Shown here piece by piece: positions 31,186-41,605 of a DNA stretch of 57,148 nucleotides (position 1 is its first letter; the number at the start of each line of letters is the position of its first letter). The notes under the pieces were generated by a model. The model saw nothing but the letters and a program-made list of their open reading frames with translations, made no database searches and had not been told where the DNA came from. Origin of the DNA: Prototheca cutis (Eukaryota; Chlorophyta; Trebouxiophyceae; Chlorellales; Chlorellaceae); the NCBI GenBank assembly GCA_002897115.2, contig BCIH01000022.1, positions 3,895 to 61,042 of the forward strand, written 5' to 3'. A program made the translations under genes and the position numbers.

Positions 31186-34100
31186 CTATTCCCTGCTCTC
31201 GCTCCTGTGCCGTCCACGGGAAGAAGAGCGTCGACGGCTGGAGCTCCTGTACGGGCTGGAGCTCCGGGATCGCGACTTTTCGTGACGGCGCCGGTGGCGC
31301 TTGCCACTGCGCTCGTCATCGCTGTCCCTGTGCGACCTGTGCACGTGGGAGCATGCAGATGTGTGACGTGGGCCGCAGCTTTGGTGGGTGAAGCGGTGCT
31401 CGAGTGCCTGTGCAAACACGCAAACGGGTGCCAAGATTGCATGCGTGAAGCATGGTCCTAGGCGCGGCATACAGCCGCCGCCCCAGCCCCCAGGGCCCCG
31501 GTTTGCCCCCACCCGGCCCCCAGGGCCCCGGTTTGCCCCCACCCGGCCCCTTGCCACCAACACACACACCTTTTCTTGTCCTTTTTGTGCTTGTGCCTGC
31601 GCCTGTCCCTGCTGTCGTCGTCGACGGCTTCACCCTCTTCCTCGTCCCGCCGCCGCCGGTCAGCCTGCTTGGCCTGGAGTTTGGTGACAAATGCATCAAA
31701 CAGCTCCTTCTTCTCCTCCAGACTCTCCAACTCCTTCCATTCAGGCTCGGGCTGCAGCCAGGGCACCGCCTCCTCCCAGGTGCTGCCGGCCTCGATGCGA
31801 CGCTCGTGGCGCAACAGTCGCGTAAAGTCCTCGCGCCGGTACCGCGCCTCCTTCTCCCGCCGCTCAATCTCCGCCCTGGCCAGGTCCTGCAGCTCCTCAA
31901 AGCACAGCTGCCTGTAGAGGGTTTCGGGTTTGGGAGGTGGAGGGCGGGTGAACCAGTCTGTGCAGGAGTCGCGCACATGAACCCTGGCATGTCACTGGCA
32001 AACCCTGGTTCATCGTTACTCTCTCCATGCAAGCAAAGGCACAAAGAGCCGAAGCCACACGCCGACGTACATGCTCGATTCAGGGACCTTGGCGACCAGC
32101 CTGACCAGTTCCGGGTCAACCTCCACGGGCGTGGCGGGCTTCTCCTCAACGTGCACGGGGACAACACCCTCCTCCTCTTCAGCCTCCTCCTCCGCAGCAG
32201 CCGGGACCTGCTCTGCAGCCTCGCCGGTCCCCGTGGCAGCCTCCCCGGCGGCAACAGGCCCCGCATTCCCTGACCCAGCAGCCATGGCACGGCGAAATTC
32301 TTCGTACGTCGACTCGACCGTGACGCGGACGCCGAGCACCGCGGCGTATTCCTTCAGCGCGGATCGATCGCGCTTGTAGTCCTCTTCCATGTCCATGAGC
32401 AGGTCCTCAAACAGCTCCCTCGGCCTGCTTCCAGAGGTGTTTTTCTCGACGTCGACGTATGCCGTCTCCTCACGGACCAGCTCCAGCGCGTCAGCCCAGC
32501 GGCTGCGGGCATCAAGCTTGCCCGCATCACGCAGATCGGCCAGCAGGTCGCGAAACGCGGCGCGGTTCTTGCGTTCCTGTCGCGTTCGGGTCTCTTTCTC
32601 GATCGCGCGGCGCTCGCGGTCACGCTTCTCCAGCTCGCCCATGACCTCCCGAAACACTTCCAATGCATCCGCAGGCTCCAGAGCGTCAAAGGCCTCGTCA
32701 CCCCGCAGCCGGTCCTCGGCCGCGCGCCAGCTCAACCCCGGCTCCAGCCACCGCGCGGCCTCGAGCACGTCACGCAGCGCGGCCTGCGCGCGGCGCCTGG
32801 CCAAACGAGCCGCTTCCCGAGACGCTGCCTCGCGCTCCTCTACCCAGTCGGCAAACAGCTCCTCCCGCTCCGCTGGCGTCGGCACCGCCAGCCAGCGAGG
32901 GTCCAGCTCCAGCGCATCCCGCGCGCGGCTGAACCGGGGGTTGGCCTCCAGCGCCGCACAGCCGTCCAGCGCCGCGAAGAAACCTTCGCGAGCCGCCACG
33001 CGGGCCATCCGTGCCGACTCGGCCTCCTCACGCCGACGTTGCGCGATGTACTCGTTGAACGCGGCCTTGCGCTCCCCATGCTTCTTCAACACACCAAACC
33101 TGCACGTGCGGGTGTGTGTTTTTTTGCTTGTGATTTTGTTTATCATTTCGGTTGGCATCGGCATTGCTCATATTGCACATTTGTATTCAGGGAGGCGAAT
33201 CATGATTTGCACGGCACCCAGGAGCCAACGCCAAAGGGAGCGCACCGCTTGTCGACCATGACGGCGCGGGAGACCTCCTCCCAGTTGTCAGAGCCCGAGA
33301 CGCCGGCGTCGGCCAGCAGCGACTTGAAGGCATCGCGCGCCTCGGCCGTGGTCGCGAACTCGGGCGTGGGACCCTGCTGGATGGACCCCGGGATGGGCAT
33401 GAACGCGCCAGACTTGGCCGCGGTTCTCGCTGTCTCGGCTGCACGCACGGCCGCCTGAACCGCCGCACCGTTGGCTGCAGCCGCGGCGGCGGGAGCGGCA
33501 GCACCAACACCTGGGACCGTTACGGAGACTGCGGGAGCCGCGCGCACAGAGGCAGCCTGTGTCGCAGCAGCTGGCGCCGCAGCCACCGGCGCGGCCTGCA
33601 CAGCCGCCGGTGCCCCGGCGCCCCGCATCTCGTCGGGCACCGTCCACCGCGACTCCTTGGTCTTGGCGTTGTAGTAATACTTGCGTCCGTCAGGCGCTGT
33701 GTACTCCTTCCAGTCACTAGCTGCAGGCTGGGCCTGGGGCTGGGCTTGGGGCCGTGCCTGGGACTGGGCAGCTGCCGCCGGCGCCGCCAGCGCCGTGGGC
33801 CTTGCCGCCGCCGCACGTTCCTGCGGAGCGAGTTGGGAAGGCAGAGAAACGGAAGAGATGATCAGTTGCGCCAGCAGTGCCATAGCCAAGCACTTTTGAC
33901 AACCCAAACACCAGATCCAAGCCCGTGCCACCCAGAGCTCAAAGCAGCCCTGCAGCAAGACCCTCGTCCTTACCTCGGGCGTCGTGAGCTCCGCTGGCTT
34001 AGTCCAGACGCTCTGCCTTGTCTTGGCGTTGTAGTAGTACTTGCGACCATCAGGAGCGGTATGCTCCGTCCACTCCACGGAGCCGGGCTGGGCTGCAGCA

Positions 34101-34424
34101 GGCTGCCGCTGAGCGGCCACCGGAGCGGCCACAGGTGCCCGCGCCGCCGCCGCCGCCGCCGCCACAGGGTTTGGTGTGCTCTGCATGGGTATCATGGGAG
34201 GCTGCTCAAGCATGAATGCCGTGAAGAAGGCACAGCACGCAGCATAATTGACGCATCCCAGCAATGAACAAAACCTGAGGAATAAAATTGAGAGAAACCA
34301 CCACCGACAGGACCATCCCCACAGCTGCCTGCGCGCTCACCGCCGGCTGAGCATCAGCACCAGGAGCCACAGGGGCTGCGCCCCCTGCAACGTGGTTGAG
34401 GTGACGGATTGCTCGGTTGTTCAT
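31186..34424 (-). CDS. PRPF40: Pre-mRNA-processing factor PRP40 (two WW, several FF domains, RS tail)
   Basis: U1 snRNP-associated splicing factor that helps pair splice sites. Exons (descending): 34424-34341, 34204-33974, 33820-33246, 33099-~32067, ~31911-31570, 31330-31186. The N-terminal WW domains share the core [13 protein letters not shown] and are encoded one per exon (exons 2 and 3), separated and followed by Ala/Gln/Pro linkers. FF domains then begin with [20 protein letters not shown] and continue through [12 protein letters not shown] and [10 protein letters not shown] to the [10 protein letters not shown] block. The protein ends in an Arg/Ser-rich tail ([19 protein letters not shown]). 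The exon 4/5 junction could not be resolved: no donor/acceptor pair near 32067/31911 fits both phase and conservation. The start at 34424 is plausible but unproven. It lies divergent to the spermine-synthase-like gene. Confidence 0.9.
31484..31551. repeat. Tandem repeat, unit ~29 bases, about two copies
   Basis: Units of the form CCCCCAGGGCCCCGGTTTGC followed by CCCACCCGG repeat head to tail in the last intron of PRP40. On the transcribed (minus) strand the unit is G-rich. Confidence 0.85.
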
Positions 34425-34992
34425 GCCGTGACTGCATCATGGAAGGCGCACGCAACTGCCTCTCGCGTGGTCGCCAGCAACCCCGCAAAGGTGCTGGTCC
34501 TGCGACCATCGTGTCGGCTCGGAAGCCTGGCCACATACGCCGCACTCGCGTTCATGCTCACCTTTCATCCATGCTGGAAGCACGGCAGCCCTACCACGGC
34601 CCGCCATGTCCCTGTGGTTCCACCGCAGCCCGCTTTGGGGTCTCTGGACTCTGTCGGCCGCTGGGGTGCCAAGGCCCCAGCGCGCACAACTCCGAGTGAA
34701 GCGACAAACAGGCTCAACTAAATAGCTCAATCTATTCTGAACTCACAGTAATGTGTTTTCCTCGTAATGCGCCTCTCTTCATGCTCCGGCAGCCTGGTTT
34801 TTCTTTGGGCAAGGGATCCATTTTGCTCAAGCCTGGGAAGGCCTACCCAGATCGCGGTGACGACTCGAGTGCGGGGTAGATTTGGCGGGAATGTTGGAAC
34901 TTGAGGAGTCTTGTTGACAGCTCTGCATGCTTACCGCGACTTCTCCTTGCATAAATTTTTGTCCCCTCAACGTCGGCTCCCTCGATGTCGAC
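34425..34992. promoter_or_regulatory. Divergent promoter region, PRP40 / spermine-synthase-like gene
   Basis: 568 bases between two start codons that point away from each other. No TATA box or other specific element can be assigned with confidence. Sequence at 34720-34900 is AT-richer than the coding flanks. An extra 5' exon of either gene is possible. Confidence 0.4.
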
Positions 34993-37408
34993 ATGAAGGG
35001 CAGGGCTCGCGCTGGGTCGGAGCCCAGCTCGAAATATGGCAGCAGCAAACATACCCAAGGCCACCCACCACCTGGCCTGCTGGGCATGGTGGAGCCCGTC
35101 CTGCTGTACATCGCTTGTACATATGTCATTCAATATGTCAAGCTCCTTGTGACCCCCCAGACCGGCCCTTTTGCTGCCGAGTCGGCAATGAACGTTTGCA
35201 TCGTGATCTTGCTCGTGGCGTCTCTTTTGGTTGCATGGCAGTGTCGCAGTGTCACCTGGCGATTGCCCGTCGGGAACACAGCCCTGTGGTTTGCCTCCAC
35301 AATTCCTTTCTTGCCCAGTTTTTCTCGATTCCTGGGCTGGCTGGTTCTGTCCCCTGGATTTTCTAGCCATGCAGAGTCAGTCAGCCCCTCCTGGCTCCTG
35401 CTGCGGAGCTCTGTCATGGTGGCAGCACTTCTGATCCCCTGTGCATTCGTTGTTTTACATACATGTAATATTTTGTATTCCAAGTGCCCGGTTATAGCTC
35501 TGTGCCTGTGCATGGGGCCCTGCATTGTCATTGCGACAGCTTTTGCTCCCGTGCCATTGCCGCCATGGCCTAGAACGCTGATGCCAGCCTGTCTCTGCCT
35601 CGGACTTGCCATGCTGGCCTGCAGCCACACCCAGAGTGCCCGCCACAGGCAGACCCTGACTCGGTTCCTTCGGGGGATCCTCCTGGCGTGGGCGGCATGG
35701 CAACTTGCTGCAGCGACCAGGCTTGCAAGGAGCGACAGGGCATTGTCTCCTGCGAACGCCGCGCCTGCCCCTGGGTTCCGGATTCTGAGCTCTGCAGCCA
35801 CTGCCCTAGATGGCAGCATCGTTTCGGTGCTTGAAGGCATTGCCCAGGAGGAACCCCGTACACGGTACGATGAGTTTGCAGGATGGGGCGGATGTAGTTT
35901 CTTGCGCATGGGGACCAGGGCCATGCCTGACGCACCTGGTTTGGATTCCCTGTGGGGAGAGAGAGTGATGACCAGCACAGACTCTACTGTGTGCGCTGGG
36001 CTCTGGCCAGATGATGCTGTGGCACCCAGACATACGTCCCGCGGCCCCATGTTGAGCCAGGCATTACAAACTCTGCCCTCCCACTGCACGCACTCTCATT
36101 TATGGACCCCAGGTTCCGGGTGCTTCGGTTGGACCACAGCATCATGGGCGGCGTGTTTCTGTCCCCAGCGGCAGCCATGGGCCAGTCTGTGTACAGCGCA
36201 TTTTATCTTCAGCTGGCAGGTGCAGCCGCTGTGCCAGCCGGCCGCCGGGCGCTGTGCGTGGGACTGGGGGTTGGCGTTGGCGCTCGCACGCTCCGGCTGG
36301 CCGGCATTCACACAGGTGTGGACTGGATTTTGGAGCTGCGCCAGGGCCTGGCCGGATTTGAGGACTTGTTCCTTTGGGGGGGGGGGGGGGGGGGGGGGNN
36401 NNNNNNNNNNNNNNNNNNNNNNNNNNNNNNNNNNNNNNNNNNNNNNNNNNNNNNNNNNNNNNNNNNNNNNNNNNNNNNNNNNNNNNNNNNNNNNNNNNGG
36501 GGGGGGGGGGCACCAGTGTTCTGTGCACACATCAATGCAGAGGTCGACAGCAAATAACCCACCATGCTGCGCTCTTTCAGACATATTGGAATTGTACGGT
36601 GAAGTGCTGGAGGCGGCACACAGGCACTTTGGGCTGCAGCCCCAGCAACCTGGAGCAGAACGGGAACTTGTCGGAGACGCACTGGCCAGCGTGCCCAGGC
36701 TGGATGACGGTGTCTATGATTACATTGTCCATGACGTCTACAGCGGCGCCAGCACGCCGCCGACCCTGGTCAGCGTGCCGTTCTTCCGAACACTGGCTGC
36801 CAAGATGGCCGGGGGGCATTCGGTTTTAACCCTGAACTTTTATGTGAGTCTGTGCAGCTGGGGTTGGGGTGGGATAGGGCCAGGCAGGGCAGAAATGGGT
36901 CCGATGATCATGTGCTTGTCCAGCGCGCGGTACTCAGGGTGTCGTGTGCACCACCATGCATCGACCAGCTACAATCGACCCCCGGGTTCCACAGGGCACC
37001 AAGCACTCGGCCGCGCTGTCCATGCTGCGCTGCGAGCTGGAGGTGGTGTTCCCGCATACGCTGCTGCTTCAGGATGAGGAAGACGCAGAGTACCGGAACT
37101 ACGTGGTCATGGCCTCCAGACAGGCCCTGCGTCTGCGCTGGGACCACAGGTCACCCCCAGAAGCTGTGGGGAAGCTGTGCCAGGGCAACGCTGCCTGCCT
37201 GCGGACCGTGTTGCATGCGCCGCGAGCCGTCGTCCCGTGGCCAACAGAGGAAGGTCATGGAGGTTCCTGTTCACAGCTGCTGAGAAGCGCCGCCAAACCC
37301 CTGGTGGGCTCTGCGACCGACACATGGTGGGTGCAAGCCCGGGCGGCAGCCGACCATTGGACCGTCATGAGGCAGCAAATCCCGGATGCCGTGTGGCGAT
37401 CGTATTGA
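34993..37408 (+). CDS. Membrane-anchored spermine/spermidine-synthase-like protein
   Basis: Exons 34993-35864, 36113-36315, 36581-36843 and 36995-37408 join in phases 2, 1, 0 to 583 residues. The N-terminal half has about six hydrophobic segments (for example LLYIACTYVIQYV, CIVILLVASLLVAW, VIALCLCMGPCIVIATAF), suggesting a polytopic membrane region. The C-terminal half is a polyamine-synthase/methyltransferase fold: LRLDHSIMGGVF, nucleotide-binding loop LCVGLGVGVGA, an acidic residue at DILEL, and YDYIVHDVYSGA. Similar multi-TM spermine-synthase-like proteins occur in fungi, plants and bacteria and mostly have unknown substrates, so aminopropyl transfer should not be assumed. A 100-base N gap lies in intron 2 and does not disturb the phase. 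It converges on PGK, with 106 bases between stop codons. Confidence 0.8.
36377..36508 (+). repeat. Poly-G with 100-base assembly gap in intron
   Basis: G runs flank N at 36399-36498, all within intron 36316-36580 of the spermine-synthase-like gene. The exactly 100-base N run is a conventional gap of unknown size, so the true tract length is unknown. Confidence 0.9.
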
Positions 37409-37514
37409 TAATCACATGATGCCATCTGTAATAACCCAAACATCTTCTGCATTCGTTTATTCTTGTCTGTTCCATCTGGGGACCAAAGGAAATATCAGGG
37501 AGAGTTTCTCAATC

Positions 37515-37550
37515 TCATGCATCATTCAGCGCAGCCACTCCTGCCATGTT

Positions 37551-37581
<31 letters not shown>

Positions 37582-40500
37582 GGGGGGGTGTTTCCGTCCG
37601 TGTACATGCTTTGAGAAAACGATGACTCCGACTGTGAGAGACTCTGACCAACCATCAATAACATCCCTGGGTCACGAAAAACAGCTCGAGACAAAACACA
37701 AATATTAGCCCTGAAATCATCACCACCAGCCCTTCTCAGCACCGACCTCCCTAACCCGCAACCCGTCCATATCTCACCTGGCAGGACCTTGCCCTCGAGG
37801 AGCTCAAGGGATGCACCACCGCCAGTGGAGATGTGGCTCATCTTGGAAGCAACACCGGCCCTTTCCACTGCCGCCACGGAATCTCCACCCCCAATGATGG
37901 TGATGGCATCTGCAGGCAGTGGTTTTTTTGAGGGGATGCGGGTGTGGTCTCTGGGTACTGACCGTGCTGTGTGGTTATGGGGGAATGGCAGGACCACCTG
38001 CACGCCGACAGGAGCAGCACCAGCACCCACACATCATACCAGGCATGGAAGCAAGAATGTTTGCTACGGCGAATGTCCCATGAGAAAATTTGTCCATCTC
38101 AAAGACTCCTGCAAGCGAAAAAATGGACAATCCATGATTCTGGGACCACGGCTTGCAACCACAATACCTCTGCAAGGATGATTGATGTGGAGATTTCCTG
38201 CAAACAAACGGAACAAGGGCCGAGATCCAGTAAGTTAAAACACAAAAAAACAGAACCGTCCACTGGCACACGCAGCGCACCCATGGGTCCGTTCCAGATG
38301 ACGGTCTTGGCGCCCTTGAGAGCCGCGTCGACTGCAGAGATGGACTCAGGACCGATGTCCAGGCCCATCCATCCCTCGGGAATCCCGTCCACAGGCACAA
38401 TCCTGGAGTTGGCATCGGGCGCAAACTTGTCGGCCACGACGATGTCCGTGGGCAGGATCAGGGCAACACCCTTCTCCCTGGCCTTGGCCATGAGGTCCTT
38501 GGCCAACGGGATCTTGTCCTCCTCCACCAGCGAAGCTCCCACAGCCAAGCCCTGCGCCTTGTAAAACGTGAAAATCATGCCCCCGCCCAAGACGATCTTG
38601 TCCACCTTGTCCAGCAGGCTCTCAATCACACCAATCTTGGACGAGACCTTGGACCCCCCCACAATCGCCACAAATGGTCGGGCGGGCTTGGAAACAGCGC
38701 CGTCTGGGCAGGAATTCAAGAGCACAAGGTGGGGTGATATACTATGGGCCGTCTTTCAAGTTCAAGAAGGGCACCGAAGGACCAATAGCACTTGGGCGTC
38801 CATCACCCTGGCAATCATTGGTCACCCTCCTGGGTTGCCATGTCAGCCATCCAGTCGCAGCCCCTTCCAGAGGGAATTTAACAACAACACACACACACAC
38901 CCGCAAACATGCTCACCCAGGTACTCCAGCTCCGTTTGCAGGAGCAGGCCTGCCACAGAGGTGTCCACGTACTTGGCGACGCCCTCAGTCGATGCGTGCG
39001 CACGGTGCGCCGTCCCAAAGGCGTCGTTGACATACACATCCGCATGCTTGGCCAGCTGAGTAATGCAGGGGGGTTGGAAGGCCGGGTCTCAGAATATGGA
39101 TCCAATTCTCTCGATCAAAAGATAAGGACACTCGCCAGCGCATGCTCCTTGCAGCGATGCATGCATACACTTTTTTGTTACTTTCGATACACCCACATCC
39201 TTGAGCTCAGCAGCTGCCAGCAAACCACCACCAGGACAGTCCACACCATGTTCCTCCCCGTGAACCCATTGCCAAACACACCTGCTTTGCGAATTCTGGG
39301 TCATTCTTCGTTTCCTCCTTGTAAAACCTGACGTTCTCCAGCAGCAAGACCTGCAGAGTTCAGGGCAGAGGGCGCAGGAATTTTGGGGTCGGTCGAAATT
39401 CATGAAACAACTCTGCAATGGCATTGCTGATGAACAATGGGCCAGCAGCAATATCTTGATAACAATGTACTCATGCAGCGCGACACACAGCCACAGCCAC
39501 AGCCTGCATCAACCGACTACTACCAGCATACCTGGCCGTCCTTGAGCTCCGTGATCCTGTCCTCCACTTCGGGGCCAATGGAGTCATTGGCTTTGAGAAC
39601 TTTCACGCCCAGGAGCTGGGACAGGCGAGGCACCACAGGGTCCAGCCTGAACTTGTCCTCGGGACCAGATTTCGGTCGGCCCTGCCAATGGGGAAGGGAA
39701 CGATGCAATGGGTTGGGACGCTGCATGACAGCATGCCTGGGCATCGTTCGGCACAGCGTCTGGCTCGCGCCCTGGCACAGCACCTGGCCCCCGCATGCAC
39801 TATGCAATACCTCCAGCCGCCAGGACTCATCAAAGGTTCTGTCTCCCAGCATACCAGGTGCGAGGCCAACAGGACTTTGGCCCCATTTCTGAGTAGGTAC
39901 TTAAGTGTGGGCACAGCCGCACGGATACGGGTGTCATCCGTAATCATCTGGTTTCTGTCCAAGGGCACCTGCATCACAGGGGACAGCAGATTGGCAGGGT
40001 CAAGCATGCCACTGCGCCGATCGTATGCCGCGGCACACTCCAGGGACACCCCGCCCGGGAAGGAAAACACAGGATTCCTGGACTCTAAGGAGCAAGCCCT
40101 TTGAGACCAGTTCCATGGAATCCCCATCTTTATCTTTCCTCCACATTTCTGCCACGCACATTGAGGTCTGCACGGACAAGGACGACCTTGCCTTCCAGGT
40201 CGGCCCTGGCAAGATCTGTTACCGATTTCTTGGCAGCTTCCACAGTGGTCAGGATTGTACGATGCTGTTGGGGGGGGCGGGGACTGCTTCATTTCACCAG
40301 CCCAGGGTGCATCCAAAGCTATTCTTGTCCATGATATTGGACAAAAGGAGCGGCTACCACGAAATGCATGCCTGTTTTACCCTTGGTTGACGAGGAGCCC
40401 CCCTGTCCGCCACCCAGCACTGGCCCGTCATGCCAACAAACCCTCAACACCGAGCACGGCCCAGAACCCATGGCTCACCCCTCGCGCCCTGTGAATGGAC

Positions 40501-40631
40501 AGGCCGCTCTGACGCAATCGGCTCGTCATGAGCGCCGTACTGGATCCGCGCATGCCGCGAGCCACAAAGCCTGGGGCTGCTGCGGGCCCCGGCCCGAGCC
40601 GCACCAGCCTGGCAGTCGACAGGGTCGCCAT
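37515..40631 (-). CDS. PGK1: Phosphoglycerate kinase, probably plastid-targeted
   Basis: Interconverts 1,3-bisphosphoglycerate/ADP and 3-phosphoglycerate/ATP. Ten exons (descending): 40631-40479, 40264-40160, 39968-39855, 39681-39532, 39350-39282, 39055-38917, 38703-38281, 38108-38040, 37909-37778, 37540-37515; all phases agree, giving 459 residues. The first ~55 residues are rich in Arg/Ala/Ser/Thr ([12 protein letters not shown]...), like a transit peptide, and absent from cytosolic PGK. Family landmarks: [119 protein letters not shown], ending GVAALNDA. The last exon is only 26 bases and sits behind a poly-C/CA polypyrimidine tract. Confidence 0.97.
37549..37588. repeat. (TG)n-G24 tract = C-tract/(CA)n before PGK last exon
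   Basis: Plus strand: TG units then G 37565-37588. In the PGK (minus) sense it is C24 followed by CA units, ending about 8 bases before the acceptor AG of the final intron, so it serves as, or replaces, the polypyrimidine tract. Confidence 0.85.
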
Positions 40632-41154
40632 GGTCTGGACCCTGAATGCACCGGTGTCCCGGATCAACAATGCAAAACCCCGACCAGTTCTTGTCAGTCG
40701 GCGATGGGATGATGTTCATGCACCCAAACTGTCCAGCCCATGCTGCTGCAGTTTGATGGCTGATTTCCTGGCTGGTTCTCGACAGCGTGATAGGACAGGA
40801 GGAATGCCACTCCACCAGCAGCGGACTTGGGTCGACCATTGGGAGTTTGATGCCACATCACCACCCGCCCATCGCTTGCTTGTGTGTCTGACCATACATG
40901 GGAGGTCCATGCATGCGGAACGAGGGTGATCGGCACCTCATCAATGAGTGGCACACTGAATGTTGAAGCGGGGATGCGGGTGTTGATGCAGCCCATGCGC
41001 TGGCACCGGTCAAGCACCCGCATGGCCAGCGTCTGGAACCACACGCACTGCTGCCAACCCAGCCCCACATGGCAACATGTCTCAGTGCCGGCACGGGGCA
41101 GGCAGAGGGCAGCATGCATGCATGCATGCTTCATGGTGAATCCAATCGATGCGG
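40632..41154. other. PGK upstream region
   Basis: Presumed PGK promoter/5' UTR. It contains a perfect 20-base palindrome made of GCAT units (41111-41130). No ORF with family resemblance. A dispersed repeat follows. Confidence 0.4.
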
Positions 41155-41506
41155 TCATACCATGCAGGGCAAAAATAGTGCAACCAGCTCAGCCAGCAAC
41201 GGCGTCGCATCACCCCGGGGGTTGCTGGGCATCACTGATGGCTGTGAATTGTCACCCCCCACAGGGCAATAGGAAGGTGGACCACCTCAGTGATGGACCA
41301 CCGAGTTGCAATAAGTGTCGTGCCAGGGTCAATTTCCGGGACCTTTCTCCTGGCATGACCTGCCCTGCTGCCAAGAAGGAATCCAACCCATTCTCTGAGC
41401 AACGCGGCAAGGAAATACGGTCTAACAGGCACTTTGTTTGAAAAACATGCCCTTGCTGTGCAGGTGGGAGTGGACGATTCTCGAGAAGGTTTCATCATTT
41501 TCTGCC
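41155..41506 (+). repeat. Dispersed repeat, copy A (~352 bases)
   Basis: By eye it matches 54679-55035 in the same orientation over its whole length with scattered substitutions and small indels (both open tcataccatgcaggg, both contain CATCACTGATGGCTGTGAAT, and both end near TTTTGCC or similar). The 3' ~190 bases (from 41319) also match, inverted, the segment 55286-55484. It lies between PGK and NDC80. No transposase ORF is associated with this copy, so it looks like a non-autonomous element or a solo end. Confidence 0.85.
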
Positions 41507-41605
41507 GTCACTGTAGACAGGTCGGAGATGCCTGCCAGTTCCTTTCTCCCGACGACAGACAGAAGGATGGACTGTTGCCGCAGGACCTTCCACGACCATG
41601 CTGTG
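41507..41605. other. Short 3' flank of NDC80
   Basis: Short non-coding stretch between repeat copy A and the NDC80 stop codon. Nothing else seen. Confidence 0.4.

Noticed and set aside
36316..36372. Alternative coding continuation (WILEL) after the exon 2 donor of the spermine-synthase-like gene
   Set aside because: It superficially resembles the next exon (DILEL), but the phase-correct acceptor at 36580 gives a better match and the alternative runs into poly-G.
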